Below the pieces are notes generated by a model that was not told the DNA's origin, ran no database searches, and saw only the letters and a program-made list of their open reading frames with translations. Shown in pieces: positions 14,890 through 24,307 of a DNA stretch of 64,000 nucleotides. This stretch comes from Coriobacteriia bacterium (lineage in GTDB: Bacteria > Actinomycetota > Coriobacteriia > Coriobacteriales > QAMH01), in the NCBI GenBank assembly GCA_003149935.1, contig QAMH01000004.1:62001-126000 (forward strand), in the 5' to 3' direction. Positions within the stretch are counted from its first letter, which is position 1, and each line of letters begins with the position of its first letter. The position numbers and the translations under genes were made by a program.

Positions 14890-16146
14890 CTACGAGAGCA
14901 TGTCGAGGGCCCATTGGGCGGCAATGGTCGCGCCAGGGGCCAAGACGCTCTCATCAATACGATACAGGCAGCTGTGCTGTGGATGGATGGCACCGATATC
15001 GGGGTTGTTGATGCCGGTGAAGACGAAGACACCGGGTACGTATTGCAGATACTCGGCAAAATCCTCGCCTGACAGCGTGCCGTGATATGTCCCGGTAGCT
15101 TCCTTGCCGAGCGTCTTCTCGATGGCACGGGCCGCAACATGGGTTACGGCCTCGTCGTTTACCACGGCAGGGTTGCCGGGCGTGTACTCGATGCTGATGC
15201 TCGCACCGTATGCGCTGCCAATGCGGCCGCCCATCTGCGAGAGTCTCTCCGCAATGAAGTCACGTGTCTTCTTGTTCCATGTGCGCACGGTGCCGGTGAT
15301 ATAGGCGCTCCCGGCCATGATGTTGCGGGCCGTACCGCCGTGAATTTCGCCAACGGTGACGACGACAGGCTCGAAGGGTGACGATCGACGGCTCACGAGC
15401 AATTGCAGCGCGTCGACGATTTCGCAGGCGACGACGATGGCGTCCAGGCCCTTGTGGGGCATCGAGCCGTGAGCGCTTACGCCCTCGATATCGATGCGGA
15501 ACCAGTCCGTGTTGCCCATGCGGCCGCCTGGCTCGGCCGAAAACGTTCCCGCATCGACCTCGCTCCATACGTGCTGGCCGAAGATGGCGTCCACGCCGTC
15601 GAGTGCACCGGCGGCGATCATGTCGCGAGCGCCGATGGAGATTTCCTCGGCAGGTTGGAAGATGAGGCGAACCTCGCCATGCAGCTGGTCGCGCATGTCC
15701 ATGAGGATGTGCGCGGCACCGAGCTGCATTGCCATGTGGCAATCATGTCCGCAGGCATGCATGACCCCGTCGTTCTGCGATGCGAAGGGCAGGTCGGTCT
15801 TCTCGGTGACGGGCAGCGCGTCCATGTCGCAGCGCAGGGCGACGCGCATGGCGGGATTGCCCTGGCTATCATAGGCATCCGGTGCCTCGCCGCGTATGGT
15901 CGCGATGATGCCGGTGCCGATGAACTCGTCACGTTCCTCGCGCTTGTCCTCGGGATGTGGCCCGGTAATGCGCTCGTAGGGGATGCCGAGCTCGTCGAGA
16001 TACGCGCATATGTAGTCGCTCGTGGCATGCTCCTGAGCGGAGAGCTCGGGATGCTGGTGGAAGTGACGTCGCAGGGCGATGATATTGTCGGCGTAGCGCT
16101 CGCCTAGCTCGCGGGTAACTTGTGCTGTATCGGCTGTGTCGGACAT
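14890..16146 (-). CDS. M20 family metallo-amidohydrolase
   Basis: A 418-residue M20D-type amidohydrolase (hippurate hydrolase/N-acyl-amino-acid deacylase group). Metal and catalytic motifs are RRHFHQHPELSAQEHAT, RCDMDALPVTEKTDLPFAS, HACGHDCHMAMQLGAA and IFQPAEEISIGA. Two further histidines lie in SAHGSMPHKGLD and GTLSGEDFAEY. These enzymes remove acyl groups from amino acids with a two-metal centre. The exact substrate is not readable. The start at 16146 is supported by GAAGGAG. The N-terminal region contains a somewhat longer loop (GPHPEDKREERDEF) than the shortest family members. It is cytosolic, with no signal peptide. Confidence 0.9.
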   Translation of the reverse strand: MSDTADTAQVTRELGERYADNIIALRRHFHQHPELSAQEHATSDYICAYLDELGIPYERITGPHPEDKREERDEFIGTGIIATIRGEAPDAYDSQGNPAMRVALRCDMDALPVTEKTDLPFASQNDGVMHACGHDCHMAMQLGAAHILMDMRDQLHGEVRLIFQPAEEISIGARDMIAAGALDGVDAIFGQHVWSEVDAGTFSAEPGGRMGNTDWFRIDIEGVSAHGSMPHKGLDAIVVACEIVDALQLLVSRRSSPFEPVVVTVGEIHGGTARNIMAGSAYITGTVRTWNKKTRDFIAERLSQMGGRIGSAYGASISIEYTPGNPAVVNDEAVTHVAARAIEKTLGKEATGTYHGTLSGEDFAEYLQYVPGVFVFTGINNPDIGAIHPQHSCLYRIDESVLAPGATIAAQWALDMLS

Positions 16147-16248
16147 GGTCGGCTCCTTCATCGGAAATCGCAGTCCTATGATACAGCGATTGCGGGATAC
16201 GGATGAATGAGACAAGCGGCCTCGCCGGTCGAAATGACGGGGGACGGC

Positions 16249-18351
16249 CTACCCCAGCAAGCTCGTGAGCTTTCCGTTGGCGACGAGTGTGACCTTCTTG
16301 GTCGCGCGCGATATCGCGGTATAGAGGCGGTGACGTGCGAGCGTCTCGTCGGGATAGGAGCGATTGCCTGCATCGGGCACAATGACCTGGTCGAACTCGA
16401 GGCCCTTGGCAAGTTTGATGTCGAGCAGCAGCACGCCGTGTTCGGGCATGGTCTCCTTGCCGGCGCCCGTCGTGATAGGCAAGTCTTCAAGCAACTGCTC
16501 GAGTTTGGCCAGGCGGCGTGCATCAGGAGCGATGATGGCGGCCAGACACTCGGCTTCGAGTGCCTCCTCGACTGCCGTCTTGAGCTGCACCTCGTAGTCG
16601 AGGTCATCGGCGCATTCGATGATGACCGGCTCGATGCCTGCCGGCTGGACGGACTCGACGCGCACGCGCTCCTCGTTATCGAGCAGGCTCGTGAACAGAG
16701 CCGTAATCTCCGGTGACGAACGGTAGCTCGTCATGAGCTCGCAGTTGTCGACCGAGCCACATGCACGCGTGAAGACCTCGCGAATCTCGTCGAAGCTCGC
16801 CGTACCTTCCCGGATGGCCTGGTTCTCGTCGCCGAGCATCATGAAATGCGCCTTGCCGAAGTAACGCGCCAGGCACATGAGCTGCGCGGCGCTATAGTCC
16901 TGGACCTCGTCGATCATGACGTAGCGCGCGTGGCGCATACCACCACCGACGAGCGCGAGCTTGAGGTAGAGCCACTCGATGGCACTCAGGTTTTCCGAGC
17001 CGGTCAGGCGCATGCCAATGGCGTCGAGACGCAGCCAGCGACCCTCAGCGATCTCGTGTTCGACGCCTGCATAGCGCCAGCGCAGGAAGCGCTCGGTATA
17101 GCTCACGAGCTCGGCTTCGTCCATGTCGCCGATGTAGACGTTCTCGCCAAAGCACTCGATTTGCTCGGCATCGGACATGTCGCTGATCATGTCCTGGTAC
17201 TTCTCGGACTTCGCGAGACGCTTGATGCGCTGCTCAAGACGATCGAGGAGGTCGTCAATGACGAGCGCGCTGCGATGCGAGCTGGTGGGGAGGTTCTTGA
17301 GCTTGTTCCACGCTCCGTGTGCCTGAGCTGCCGTGATGACGGGCTCACCTTCGATGCGGATGTCGGTAAAGTCGCCCTGCTTGAGCTTGAAGTCCGGGAG
17401 CATCTCGTCAATGGCGCGCAGCGCGTCGGCGCTGACATCGCGCCCGAGGTCGCGGCTACCGAGCCCGAGACCGCACATGAGCGATTCGAAGGTAATCGAC
17501 GAAGGGTTGCTTTCGCCCATCTCGGGCAAGACGTTCTCGATATAACGCTGGAACACCGGGTTAGGCGTGATGAGGAAGACGTCCTCGGGCTTGAGCGTGT
17601 CGCGTTGCCGATAGAAGAGATAGGCAATGCGTTGCAGAAGCACCGAGGTCTTGCCAGAGCCTGCGATGCCGCTGACGAGCAGCGCCGGGACATCCTCATG
17701 GCGGATGACCTCGTTTTGCTCCTTCTGGATAGTTGCCGTGATGGCCGACAGGCGCGAGGAGCGGTTCTGCGCGAGCGCGGCGAGCAGCATCTCGTCTTGG
17801 ATGGCAACGGTGGTGTCGAAGAGGGCCTTGAGCTGGTCGCGCTCGATGTCGAACTGGCGGCGCAGCTTGAGTTCGCAGTCGATGGTGCGACCGTTGGCTT
17901 CGTAGCTCGTCTTGCCGTTGTCCTGGTTGTAGTAGACCTCGGCGATGGGGCTGCGCCAATCGACGATGAAGTGACGGTAGTCGTTGTCGGTCATGCCGAC
18001 ATTGCCGATGTAGATGTCCTTGGGCTCGCTGCCAGGTTTGAACTGGAGCGTGACCTTGGCGAAGTAGGGCTGCTTGAGGAGGAGCTGCGCGCGATGCAGG
18101 CGTTCGGTCGTGACGTCGGCTGCGATGTTGTAGGTGTCGATGATGCGGTTGACGGCTTCGAGTTCGGCCATGGTCTCGACGTGGATTTCCGCGTCGAAGT
18201 CGAAGTTGAGCTCGTCAGTGATGAGGTTCTTCTCGGAAGCGACCTCGCTGAAGATGCTCGCGAGCTGCTCTTGCAGGCTGCGCTCGATGCTCTGGAGCTT
18301 CGCGTATGTTGTGCTCAGGTGCTCTTGTTCGACTTCGAATGTCTTGTCCAT
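16249..18351 (-). CDS. helD: HelD-like superfamily I helicase/ATPase
   Basis: The 700-residue protein fits HelD, the UvrD-like ATPase that removes and recycles RNA polymerase in Gram-positive bacteria. The N-terminal ~80 residues form a coiled-coil arm. The HFIVDWRSPIAEVYY block is HelD-specific. The Walker A GIAGSGKTS lies near residues 228-236, MIDEVQDYSAAQ is the Walker B/DEAD-like motif, and MLGDENQAI, LMTSYRSS and HRLYTAISRA are motifs III-VI of UvrD-type enzymes. AGGGGC precedes the ATG at 18351; the longer frame upstream lacks support. It appears monocistronic. Confidence 0.9.
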   Translation of the reverse strand: MDKTFEVEQEHLSTTYAKLQSIERSLQEQLASIFSEVASEKNLITDELNFDFDAEIHVETMAELEAVNRIIDTYNIAADVTTERLHRAQLLLKQPYFAKVTLQFKPGSEPKDIYIGNVGMTDNDYRHFIVDWRSPIAEVYYNQDNGKTSYEANGRTIDCELKLRRQFDIERDQLKALFDTTVAIQDEMLLAALAQNRSSRLSAITATIQKEQNEVIRHEDVPALLVSGIAGSGKTSVLLQRIAYLFYRQRDTLKPEDVFLITPNPVFQRYIENVLPEMGESNPSSITFESLMCGLGLGSRDLGRDVSADALRAIDEMLPDFKLKQGDFTDIRIEGEPVITAAQAHGAWNKLKNLPTSSHRSALVIDDLLDRLEQRIKRLAKSEKYQDMISDMSDAEQIECFGENVYIGDMDEAELVSYTERFLRWRYAGVEHEIAEGRWLRLDAIGMRLTGSENLSAIEWLYLKLALVGGGMRHARYVMIDEVQDYSAAQLMCLARYFGKAHFMMLGDENQAIREGTASFDEIREVFTRACGSVDNCELMTSYRSSPEITALFTSLLDNEERVRVESVQPAGIEPVIIECADDLDYEVQLKTAVEEALEAECLAAIIAPDARRLAKLEQLLEDLPITTGAGKETMPEHGVLLLDIKLAKGLEFDQVIVPDAGNRSYPDETLARHRLYTAISRATKKVTLVANGKLTSLLG

Positions 18352-18482
18352 GTTGCCCCTTTGGCGTTGGTGGTGTGTGCGGTGCCCGTCTCGCTCTACC
18401 GTGGTCCAAACAAAACATGGCAATCAATTGTACGCGAGTGCGATGAATGTGACCATGCCGCCCAGGGGATTTCTCCGTGAGC

Positions 18483-18488
18483 TATCAT
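18483..18488 (+). promoter_or_regulatory. -10 element of a leaderless start (TATCAT)
   Basis: TATCAT is followed by 6 nt and the ATG at 18495. The alternative GTG at 18477 has AGGGGA 7 nt upstream, so the true start is open. Confidence 0.4.
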
Positions 18489-18494
18489 ACGGGC

Positions 18495-19403
18495 ATGGAT
18501 CCGATCTGGCTCATAGGTGGATGCGCACTGGTGATCGTGGCTGTTGTCGCGGTCGTGGCCGTCGTTCTCGTTCGCCGATATAGGCGTCAACGGGAGATCT
18601 TCATCAAGTTTGACACGATGGCGGGGCCGTGCCGTGTCTTCACGATCGAGCGCAAGGATGGTCTGGTGCGCGTGATGAACGTGGCGGGTACCATGCAGTC
18701 TGCCACCTATCTCGATGATGACACGTACTGCGATCTTCCCTATGCCTACACGCGTGACTATGACAGCATGTTCTTCGCCGGGGTTCCCGTGCGTGACGTG
18801 CTGGTTTTGGGCGGCGGCGGGTATTCGTATCCCAAGCACCTGATTGCGCATCATCCGGAGACATACGTGACGTGCGTTGAAATAGACCCGGTCATCACGG
18901 CAATCGCGTGTCGATACTTTTTCGTGGATCGACTTTTCGAGGAATATGACCTCGATGAAACGGGGCGCCTGCAGCTCCTCGAGGGCGATGCGCGGGAGTT
19001 TCTCGAAGAAACGGACGAGCGCTACGATGCGATCGTGAACGACTGCTTCAGTGGCATGAGCCTCGTCGAGAGTCTCGTGACGCAAGAGGCCGCGCAGCTG
19101 TACCACGAGCATCTACGCGAGAATGGTGTCTATCTGGCCAACGTGATTGGCGCGATAGAGGGGCCGCGCTCACGCATGATGCGTCGCATCATGCGTACGC
19201 TTGCGAGTGAGTTCGCACACGTCTACGTGTTGCCGGGGCAACCCGACATCCTCTCGAATTGTGACAACAACGTTGTGATAGCGACAGACGGGCCATGGCG
19301 TTTTGTGGGCGCGATCGAGCTCGAGGCATGGGAGCTCGCAGGCGCCGAGCTGCTGCTCGACGCGAACACGGCTGAGGAAGACTGGACGGTGCTCAAGGCG
19401 TAA
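18495..19403 (+). CDS. membrane-anchored spermidine synthase-like protein
   Basis: About 302 residues. The first ~28 residues form one membrane helix (rich in Ala-Val repeats) ending in a positive RRYRRQR stop, so the enzyme domain is probably cytoplasmic. The rest has the aminopropyltransferase fold: VLVLGGGGYSYPKHLI (motif I), CVEIDPVITAIACRYF (acidic ribose-binding residue), LLEGDAREFLEE and YDAIVNDCFSG, the place of the catalytic Asp in spermidine synthases. Family members transfer aminopropyl groups or act as methyltransferases on unknown substrates. The stop abuts the icd stop on the other strand with no gap. An in-frame GTG at 18477 with AGGGGA upstream is an alternative start. Confidence 0.75.
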   Translation: MDPIWLIGGCALVIVAVVAVVAVVLVRRYRRQREIFIKFDTMAGPCRVFTIERKDGLVRVMNVAGTMQSATYLDDDTYCDLPYAYTRDYDSMFFAGVPVRDVLVLGGGGYSYPKHLIAHHPETYVTCVEIDPVITAIACRYFFVDRLFEEYDLDETGRLQLLEGDAREFLEETDERYDAIVNDCFSGMSLVESLVTQEAAQLYHEHLRENGVYLANVIGAIEGPRSRMMRRIMRTLASEFAHVYVLPGQPDILSNCDNNVVIATDGPWRFVGAIELEAWELAGAELLLDANTAEEDWTVLKA

Positions 19404-20603
19404 CTACAGTCGTGCGGCCACCGCTTCGATGAAGCCCTCGGTGGAAAGCACGGTGGGGTTGGGCAGGGTCGTGATGCGCGCAAGATCGCCGGTCATCTGG
19501 CCATCCTCGATGCACGAGAGCGTTGCCTGCTCGAGCCTGTCCGCGAAGGCCATGAGCTCGGGTATGCCATCGAGCTCGCCACGCTTGCGCAGCGCACCGC
19601 TCCACGCGAAGATCGTCGCGACGGAGTTGGTCGAGGTCTCCAGTCCCTTGAGATGCTTGTAGTAATGACGCTGCACCGTGCCATGTGCAGCCTCGTATTC
19701 GTAGTAGCCGTGCGGGGAAACGAGCACGCTCGTCATCATCGCGAGGCTACCGAAGGCGCTCGAGACCATGTCGCTCATGACATCGCCATCGTAGTTCTTG
19801 CAAGCCCAGATAAAGCCGCCTTCGGATTTCATCACGCGTGCGACTGCATCATCGATGAGCGTGTAGAAATACTCGATGCCGGCCTGTTCGAAGCGCGCGC
19901 GGTACTCGGTCTCGAAGACTTCGGCGAAGATGTCCTTGAACCGGTGATCGTAGATTTTCGAGATTGTGTCCTTGGTCGAGAACCACAGGTCCTGTCCGGT
20001 TTCGAGTGCGTACTCGAAGCAGCTTTTCGCGAAGCTCTCGATGGAGGCATCGAGGTTGTGCTGGCCCTGCACGACGCCGGGGCCGGTAAATGTATGCACC
20101 AGGGTGCGTATTTGCTCGCCGCCATCGGCTGGCGTGAAGACGAGCTCGACGCTACCGGGAGCTTCGATACGCATCTCAGCGTTCTTGTAGACGTCACCGT
20201 AGGCATGGCGAGCGAGCGTGATGGGTTTCTTCCAACAGCGCACGCAGGGCTCGATGCCCTTGACGACGATGGGCGCGCGAAAGACCGTGCCGTCGAGCAG
20301 GGCGCGGATGGTGCCGTTGGGGCTCTTCCACATCTGCTTGAGGTCATACTCCTCGACGCGTGCGGCATTAGGTGTAATGGTTGCGCATTTGACGGCAACG
20401 CCAAGGCGCCTGGTTGCCTCGGCGGCATCGATGGTGACTTGATCATCCGTAGCATCACGGTGCTCAAGGCCAAGGTCGTAGTATTCGGTCTTGAGGTTAA
20501 TGTGCGGTATGAGCAGCTCCGATTTGATCAGCTGCCAGATGATACGGGTCATCTCATCGCCGTCCATCTCGACAAGCGGGGTCTTCATCTCGATTTTGCT
20601 CAT
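19404..20603 (-). CDS. icd: isocitrate dehydrogenase (NADP), eukaryote-like dimeric type
   Basis: The enzyme oxidises isocitrate to 2-oxoglutarate. Its 399 residues and motifs match the IDH subfamily otherwise known from eukaryotes and some bacteria: VEMDGDEMTRIIWQ, KCATITPNAARVEEY, SPNGTIRALLDGTVFR, YDHRFKDIFAEVFE, GGFIWACKNYDGDVMSDMV and the NADP-binding YEAAHGTVQRHY. Metal-binding aspartates are in the NYDGD stretch. GGAGAGT precedes the ATG. In an anaerobe it more likely makes 2-oxoglutarate for glutamate synthesis than runs a full TCA cycle (inference). Its stop directly abuts that of the aminopropyltransferase-like gene. Confidence 0.95.
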   Translation of the reverse strand: MSKIEMKTPLVEMDGDEMTRIIWQLIKSELLIPHINLKTEYYDLGLEHRDATDDQVTIDAAEATRRLGVAVKCATITPNAARVEEYDLKQMWKSPNGTIRALLDGTVFRAPIVVKGIEPCVRCWKKPITLARHAYGDVYKNAEMRIEAPGSVELVFTPADGGEQIRTLVHTFTGPGVVQGQHNLDASIESFAKSCFEYALETGQDLWFSTKDTISKIYDHRFKDIFAEVFETEYRARFEQAGIEYFYTLIDDAVARVMKSEGGFIWACKNYDGDVMSDMVSSAFGSLAMMTSVLVSPHGYYEYEAAHGTVQRHYYKHLKGLETSTNSVATIFAWSGALRKRGELDGIPELMAFADRLEQATLSCIEDGQMTGDLARITTLPNPTVLSTEGFIEAVAARL

Positions 20604-20719
20604 GGCACTCTCCGGTATTCGCGTGGGTGATGCGCCAAGGGGTCAGGCCCTTTGGCACGTTTGCGTGTATTGGTTGGTCATTGTAGCGGTAATGGGCGTG
20701 GCGTGCGCGGCAGATAGGC

Positions 20720-20725
20720 TATAGT
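20720..20725 (+). promoter_or_regulatory. -10 element of a leaderless start (TATAGT)
   Basis: TATAGT ends 7 nt before the ATG at 20733, with no Shine-Dalgarno in between, giving the leaderless geometry. Confidence 0.5.
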
Positions 20726-20732
20726 TAATCGC

Positions 20733-22982
20733 ATGGAAATCTTCGGTGATACCCTCATGTTTGGCAGCGTGCGCTCTGCGCCCGAAGATCTTGACCTCAG
20801 TGAGCTTGAGGTCAAGACGGGGCAAGACGCCATCGCGGTCATTACCGAGGTCATGGATCGCCAGCGTCGTGAGCTTGCGGAGCGTCGCGTACGCGAGGAG
20901 GAGCGTTGCTCCGAGCTGCGGCATGAGACGATTGACGGCGTGATCTGGGAGTATGTCGTCGTTGATGGAACATTCGCCCGCATCGTAGACTGCGAGCTGC
21001 TGGATGCCAGTATGTGTGAGCTTACGGTGCCGAGCAAGTTGGACGGCCTTGCCGTGCTCGAGCTGGCGTCCGGCGCTTGCGAACAGCTTACTGGTGTGGA
21101 GCGCATCGTCTGCGCCGATTGCATCGAGGTAATCGGTCCGTCGGCGTTCAGATCATGCCGCGACCTACGCAGCCTCGTTCTGCCGCGCATGACGGCAAGC
21201 TTCGATTCGAGCTGGGTCAACCAGTGCCGCAATCTCGAGGAGCTGACGTTGCCGGGCATGCTCGAGCGCGTGGGGCTGGAAGTGCTGAGCGTGAATGGGC
21301 TCAAGCGGCTTACGATAGGAATGGGGACGCGCGCGGTAGAGCCTGGTGCTTTCGTGAATAGCGCGCTCGAGGAAATCCGCCTTGACGATCACAATCCCTT
21401 TTTAGCAACGGATTGCATAAGTATTTTCGAACGTGCGTGCCCAGATGGAGATGGTGCCGGGTTGCGGCTTGCGGCGGTTGCCGTGCCGGTCGAGGAATAC
21501 GAGGTACCGGCTCGTTGCGTCGAAATCGGTGCCAAGGCATTCGCATGCTGCCCGGAGCTGCGCAAGGTGACATTTGCAGGTGGCGTTCAGTCGATTGGCG
21601 CCCATGCGTTTTCGCGCACCAGGTTGCGTAAGTTCATGGCTCCTCCGAGCTTGCGTCGCATCGAGAAGCGCGCGTTCTTCCGCTGCCGCGAGCTCGAGAG
21701 TGTCACACTCAGCGAAGGGCTCGTCGAGATTGGCGAGGAGGCATTCGCCGAGAGCGGTATCACTGAGCTGCATGTGCCCGCGAGCGTACGGCAACTAGCC
21801 TGCGACTGCGTAGCACGCACGGGTGTACGCTGCGTCATCGAGAATGGTGGGACGCTCCGACTTGACGAGCATGGTGTGCTGTACGCGAACGGAACGCAAG
21901 TGCTCGTGGGCGCGATGGATCCCGAACTCGTGCAGTACGCCGTTGCTTCCGGTTGCGAGATTGTCTGCGGGCACGCGTTTGCGAACATGCCACGTTTGCA
22001 GCAGGTGACGCTCCCCGAGGGACTCGTCGAGATTGGCGATGCGGCCTTTCGCGGTTGTCGCAACTTGCGACGGGTGCGTTTTCCGGAGACCCTGCATTCC
22101 ATCGGTGACGAGGCGTTCTTCGACACGGCGCTCGAGGGTATCTACTTGCCTGCGGATTTCGAGCATCTGGGCAAGCTCGCGCTCGTCACGGCCGGCGTGC
22201 GTGATATCAGTGGCAGACCTTCTCTCGTGAACGTGCATGTCAACCCCAATTGCGAGCGTTTCTACCATACGGGTGGCTTGCTTTGCGAGCGCATGGATAA
22301 TGACGCGTCGCGCGTCGTGCTCTACGACGAGAGCAGACCTGATGTCGCCATCCCGCGTGAGGTCGATACGCTCGCACCGTTCGCATTTGGCAACGCAACG
22401 AAGCTTTCCTCGCTCACGATTGGGACAAACGTGCGGCATATTCAAGACCGCGCCCTCAACGTGAACTGTCTCATCGAGCATATCCACGTTGATTTCGCCG
22501 AGCCCATTCAAGAGCACGACTGCATTGACCTGCATTTCCCCGTCACCTTCCGTAGCCTCAACGAGATCGTGCGCGGTTTCAACTCGATGACCTACTTCAA
22601 TGCCGAGGCGCTGCTCGCACGTTATGACGCGTGCGTGATCAACATGCATGACTATGATGCGAAGAGCATGGCGCCCATCGATTTGTATGGCCAGCTTATA
22701 CGCATTATCGAACGGCTGCGCGACCCGCTGTTCTTGAGCGAGAACACGCGCCGCATGTACGGGCAAATTCTTCGCGACAATCTTGTGGAAATGTGCGTTG
22801 CCGCTGCGCGCCACGATGACCGTGCGAGCGTTGATGCGCTTGTCGAGCTCGGCTACCTCGATCGCGAGACGCTGCTGCCGGTTATCGAGGCCGTCACCAA
22901 ACTGCAGGATGCTGCCATGACGGGATATCTGCTCGAGCTGCAGAGGCACCTCGCGGGCCACGAGGTCGATTTCGAGCTGTAG
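20733..22982 (+). CDS. cytoplasmic leucine-rich repeat (LRR_5/TpLRR) protein
   Basis: The 749-residue protein has no signal peptide or membrane segment. From about residue 95 to 620 it carries LRR_5 (BspA/TpLRR) repeats of ~23 residues, recognised by IGxxAFxxCxxLRxVxLPexL; examples are VEIGAKAFACCPELRKVTF and IEKRAFFRCRELESVTL. The first ~70 residues are charged and helical (RQRRELAERRVREEE) and the last ~120 are a helical domain without repeats. Secreted relatives act at the cell surface, but the absence of an export signal points to an intracellular protein-binding role; the partner is unknown. The start has a TATAGT 7 nt upstream and no Shine-Dalgarno. Confidence 0.8.
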   Translation: MEIFGDTLMFGSVRSAPEDLDLSELEVKTGQDAIAVITEVMDRQRRELAERRVREEERCSELRHETIDGVIWEYVVVDGTFARIVDCELLDASMCELTVPSKLDGLAVLELASGACEQLTGVERIVCADCIEVIGPSAFRSCRDLRSLVLPRMTASFDSSWVNQCRNLEELTLPGMLERVGLEVLSVNGLKRLTIGMGTRAVEPGAFVNSALEEIRLDDHNPFLATDCISIFERACPDGDGAGLRLAAVAVPVEEYEVPARCVEIGAKAFACCPELRKVTFAGGVQSIGAHAFSRTRLRKFMAPPSLRRIEKRAFFRCRELESVTLSEGLVEIGEEAFAESGITELHVPASVRQLACDCVARTGVRCVIENGGTLRLDEHGVLYANGTQVLVGAMDPELVQYAVASGCEIVCGHAFANMPRLQQVTLPEGLVEIGDAAFRGCRNLRRVRFPETLHSIGDEAFFDTALEGIYLPADFEHLGKLALVTAGVRDISGRPSLVNVHVNPNCERFYHTGGLLCERMDNDASRVVLYDESRPDVAIPREVDTLAPFAFGNATKLSSLTIGTNVRHIQDRALNVNCLIEHIHVDFAEPIQEHDCIDLHFPVTFRSLNEIVRGFNSMTYFNAEALLARYDACVINMHDYDAKSMAPIDLYGQLIRIIERLRDPLFLSENTRRMYGQILRDNLVEMCVAAARHDDRASVDALVELGYLDRETLLPVIEAVTKLQDAAMTGYLLELQRHLAGHEVDFEL

Positions 22983-23061
22983 GGAGCGCTCGACGGCGGG
23001 GGTAGTACAATGGGGCGAGCCGTGAACGCAAACACGAAACGCGAGACAAGTGAGGAATCCC

Positions 23062-23946
23062 GTGTACGATAACTTGGAAAGTCCTGGTCGCAACGATGAG
23101 TGCTGGTGTGGCAGTGGCAAGAAGTACAAGAAGTGCCATCTCGACTTCGATCATCGCTTGCAGGAGCTATATGATGCGGGCGAGATCGTCCTCGGGCGCG
23201 ACCTGCTCAAAACGCCCGAGGAAATCGAGGGCATCAAGGCATCGGCCAAGGTCAACATCGGAGCACTCGATTACGTGGCCGAGCATATCGGCCCAGGCGT
23301 GAGCACCGAGGAGATCGACCGCTGGGTACACGACTACTGCATCGAGCATGGTGCCATTCCCGCCGACCTCAATTACGAGGGCTTTCCCAAGAGCGTGTGC
23401 ACTTCCATCAACGAGGTCGTCTGTCATGGCATTCCGAGCGAGGACGATGTGCTCGCCAGCGGCGACATCGTCAACGTCGATATGTCGACAATACTCGATG
23501 GGTACTTCTCGGACTCGTCGCGCATGTTCTGCATTGGCGAGGTCGATGAAGAGAAGCGCCGGCTGGTCGAGGTCACGCGTGAAGCCGTCGAGGCTGGCCT
23601 TGCGGCTGTGAAGCCGTGGGCGCACCTAGGCGATGTGAGCGCGGCGGTCAACAAGGTTGCGACGGATGCGGGCTTCTCGGTTGTCGTCGAGTTCGGTGGC
23701 CATGGCATCGGCCTCGAGTTCCACGAAGATCCGTTCGTAAGCTTTGTGGCAGCTGCGGGGACGGGCCCCGTGCTCGTTCCTGGAATGTGCTTCACGATCG
23801 AGCCCATGGTCAACATGGGTGCAGCGAAAATCGATATGAACGACCCGAATGGCTGGACCGTGCGCACGGCCGATGGCTCGCCGTCGGCACAGTGGGAGGT
23901 GCAGATCGTCGTCACTGAGGATGGCTACGAACTGCTGTGCTGGTAG
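23062..23946 (+). CDS. map: methionine aminopeptidase, type I, with N-terminal SEC-C zinc motif
   Basis: MAP removes the initiator methionine from new proteins. An N-terminal SEC-C motif (CWCGSGKKYKKCH, ~residues 13-25), a zinc site found in SecA and thought to touch the ribosome, precedes the pita-bread fold. Catalytic motifs are CTSINEVVCHGIP, the two metal-binding aspartates (VNVDMSTILDGYFSDSSR), GGHGIGLEFHE and FTIEPMV. I prefer the GTG at 23062 because AGGA lies 5-6 nt before it; a GTG at 23050 has no binding site. The downstream gap holds three 36-nt tandem repeat units and a terminator. Confidence 0.92.
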   Translation: MYDNLESPGRNDECWCGSGKKYKKCHLDFDHRLQELYDAGEIVLGRDLLKTPEEIEGIKASAKVNIGALDYVAEHIGPGVSTEEIDRWVHDYCIEHGAIPADLNYEGFPKSVCTSINEVVCHGIPSEDDVLASGDIVNVDMSTILDGYFSDSSRMFCIGEVDEEKRRLVEVTREAVEAGLAAVKPWAHLGDVSAAVNKVATDAGFSVVVEFGGHGIGLEFHEDPFVSFVAAAGTGPVLVPGMCFTIEPMVNMGAAKIDMNDPNGWTVRTADGSPSAQWEVQIVVTEDGYELLCW

Positions 23947-23950
23947 TCCC

Positions 23951-24244
23951 GTCATTTCGAGCGAAGGAGATCTCTCCGTTCCGTGGCCTTGCGGCCGCTC
24001 CAGTTGAGATTGCATTGCTCTCTGATGCCATTTCGAGCGAAGGAGTGCCCCCTCTTGTCATTTCGAGCGAAGCGGAGCGAAGTCGAGAAATCTCAACCTT
24101 GCGTTTCATCGGGTCGTGGCGGGGGAGATTTCTCCACTACGCCGCCTAACGGCGGCTCCGGTCGAAATGACAACGGTGGTGGTCTGCACGGCTCCGGTCG
24201 AAATGACAACGGTGGCGGTCTGCACGGCTCCGGTCGAAATGACA
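23951..24244. repeat. dispersed repeat cluster with 36-nt tandem array, copy 6
   Basis: Several GTCATTTCGAGCGAAG elements, one GAGATTTCTCCACTACGCCG element with a CGCC-TAAC-GGCG hairpin, and then GGTCGAAATGAC at 24160, 24196 and 24232, exactly 36 nt apart (units include GGTCTGCACGGCTCC). The same 36-nt unit, inverted, occurs inside metH at 25244-25330. With the terminator at 24263 it fills the 361-nt gap 23947-24307. Confidence 0.85.
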
Positions 24245-24262
24245 AGGCATTTTCCGCAAACA

Positions 24263-24289
24263 AAAGGGACCCCGAAGGGTCCCTTTCTT
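24263..24289. terminator. intrinsic terminator between map and small membrane protein gene
   Basis: AAAGGGACCC and GGGTCCCTTT form a perfect 10-bp stem with a CGAA tetraloop, followed by CTT on the plus strand and by a T-run (TTTG after the stem) on the minus strand. It probably works in both directions for the convergent genes. Confidence 0.8.
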
Positions 24290-24307
24290 CATGCTATGTT
24301 GCCGCGT

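Noticed and set aside
16846..18480. Long plus-strand frame opposite helD
   Set aside because: It is antisense to helD, whose helicase motifs are complete.
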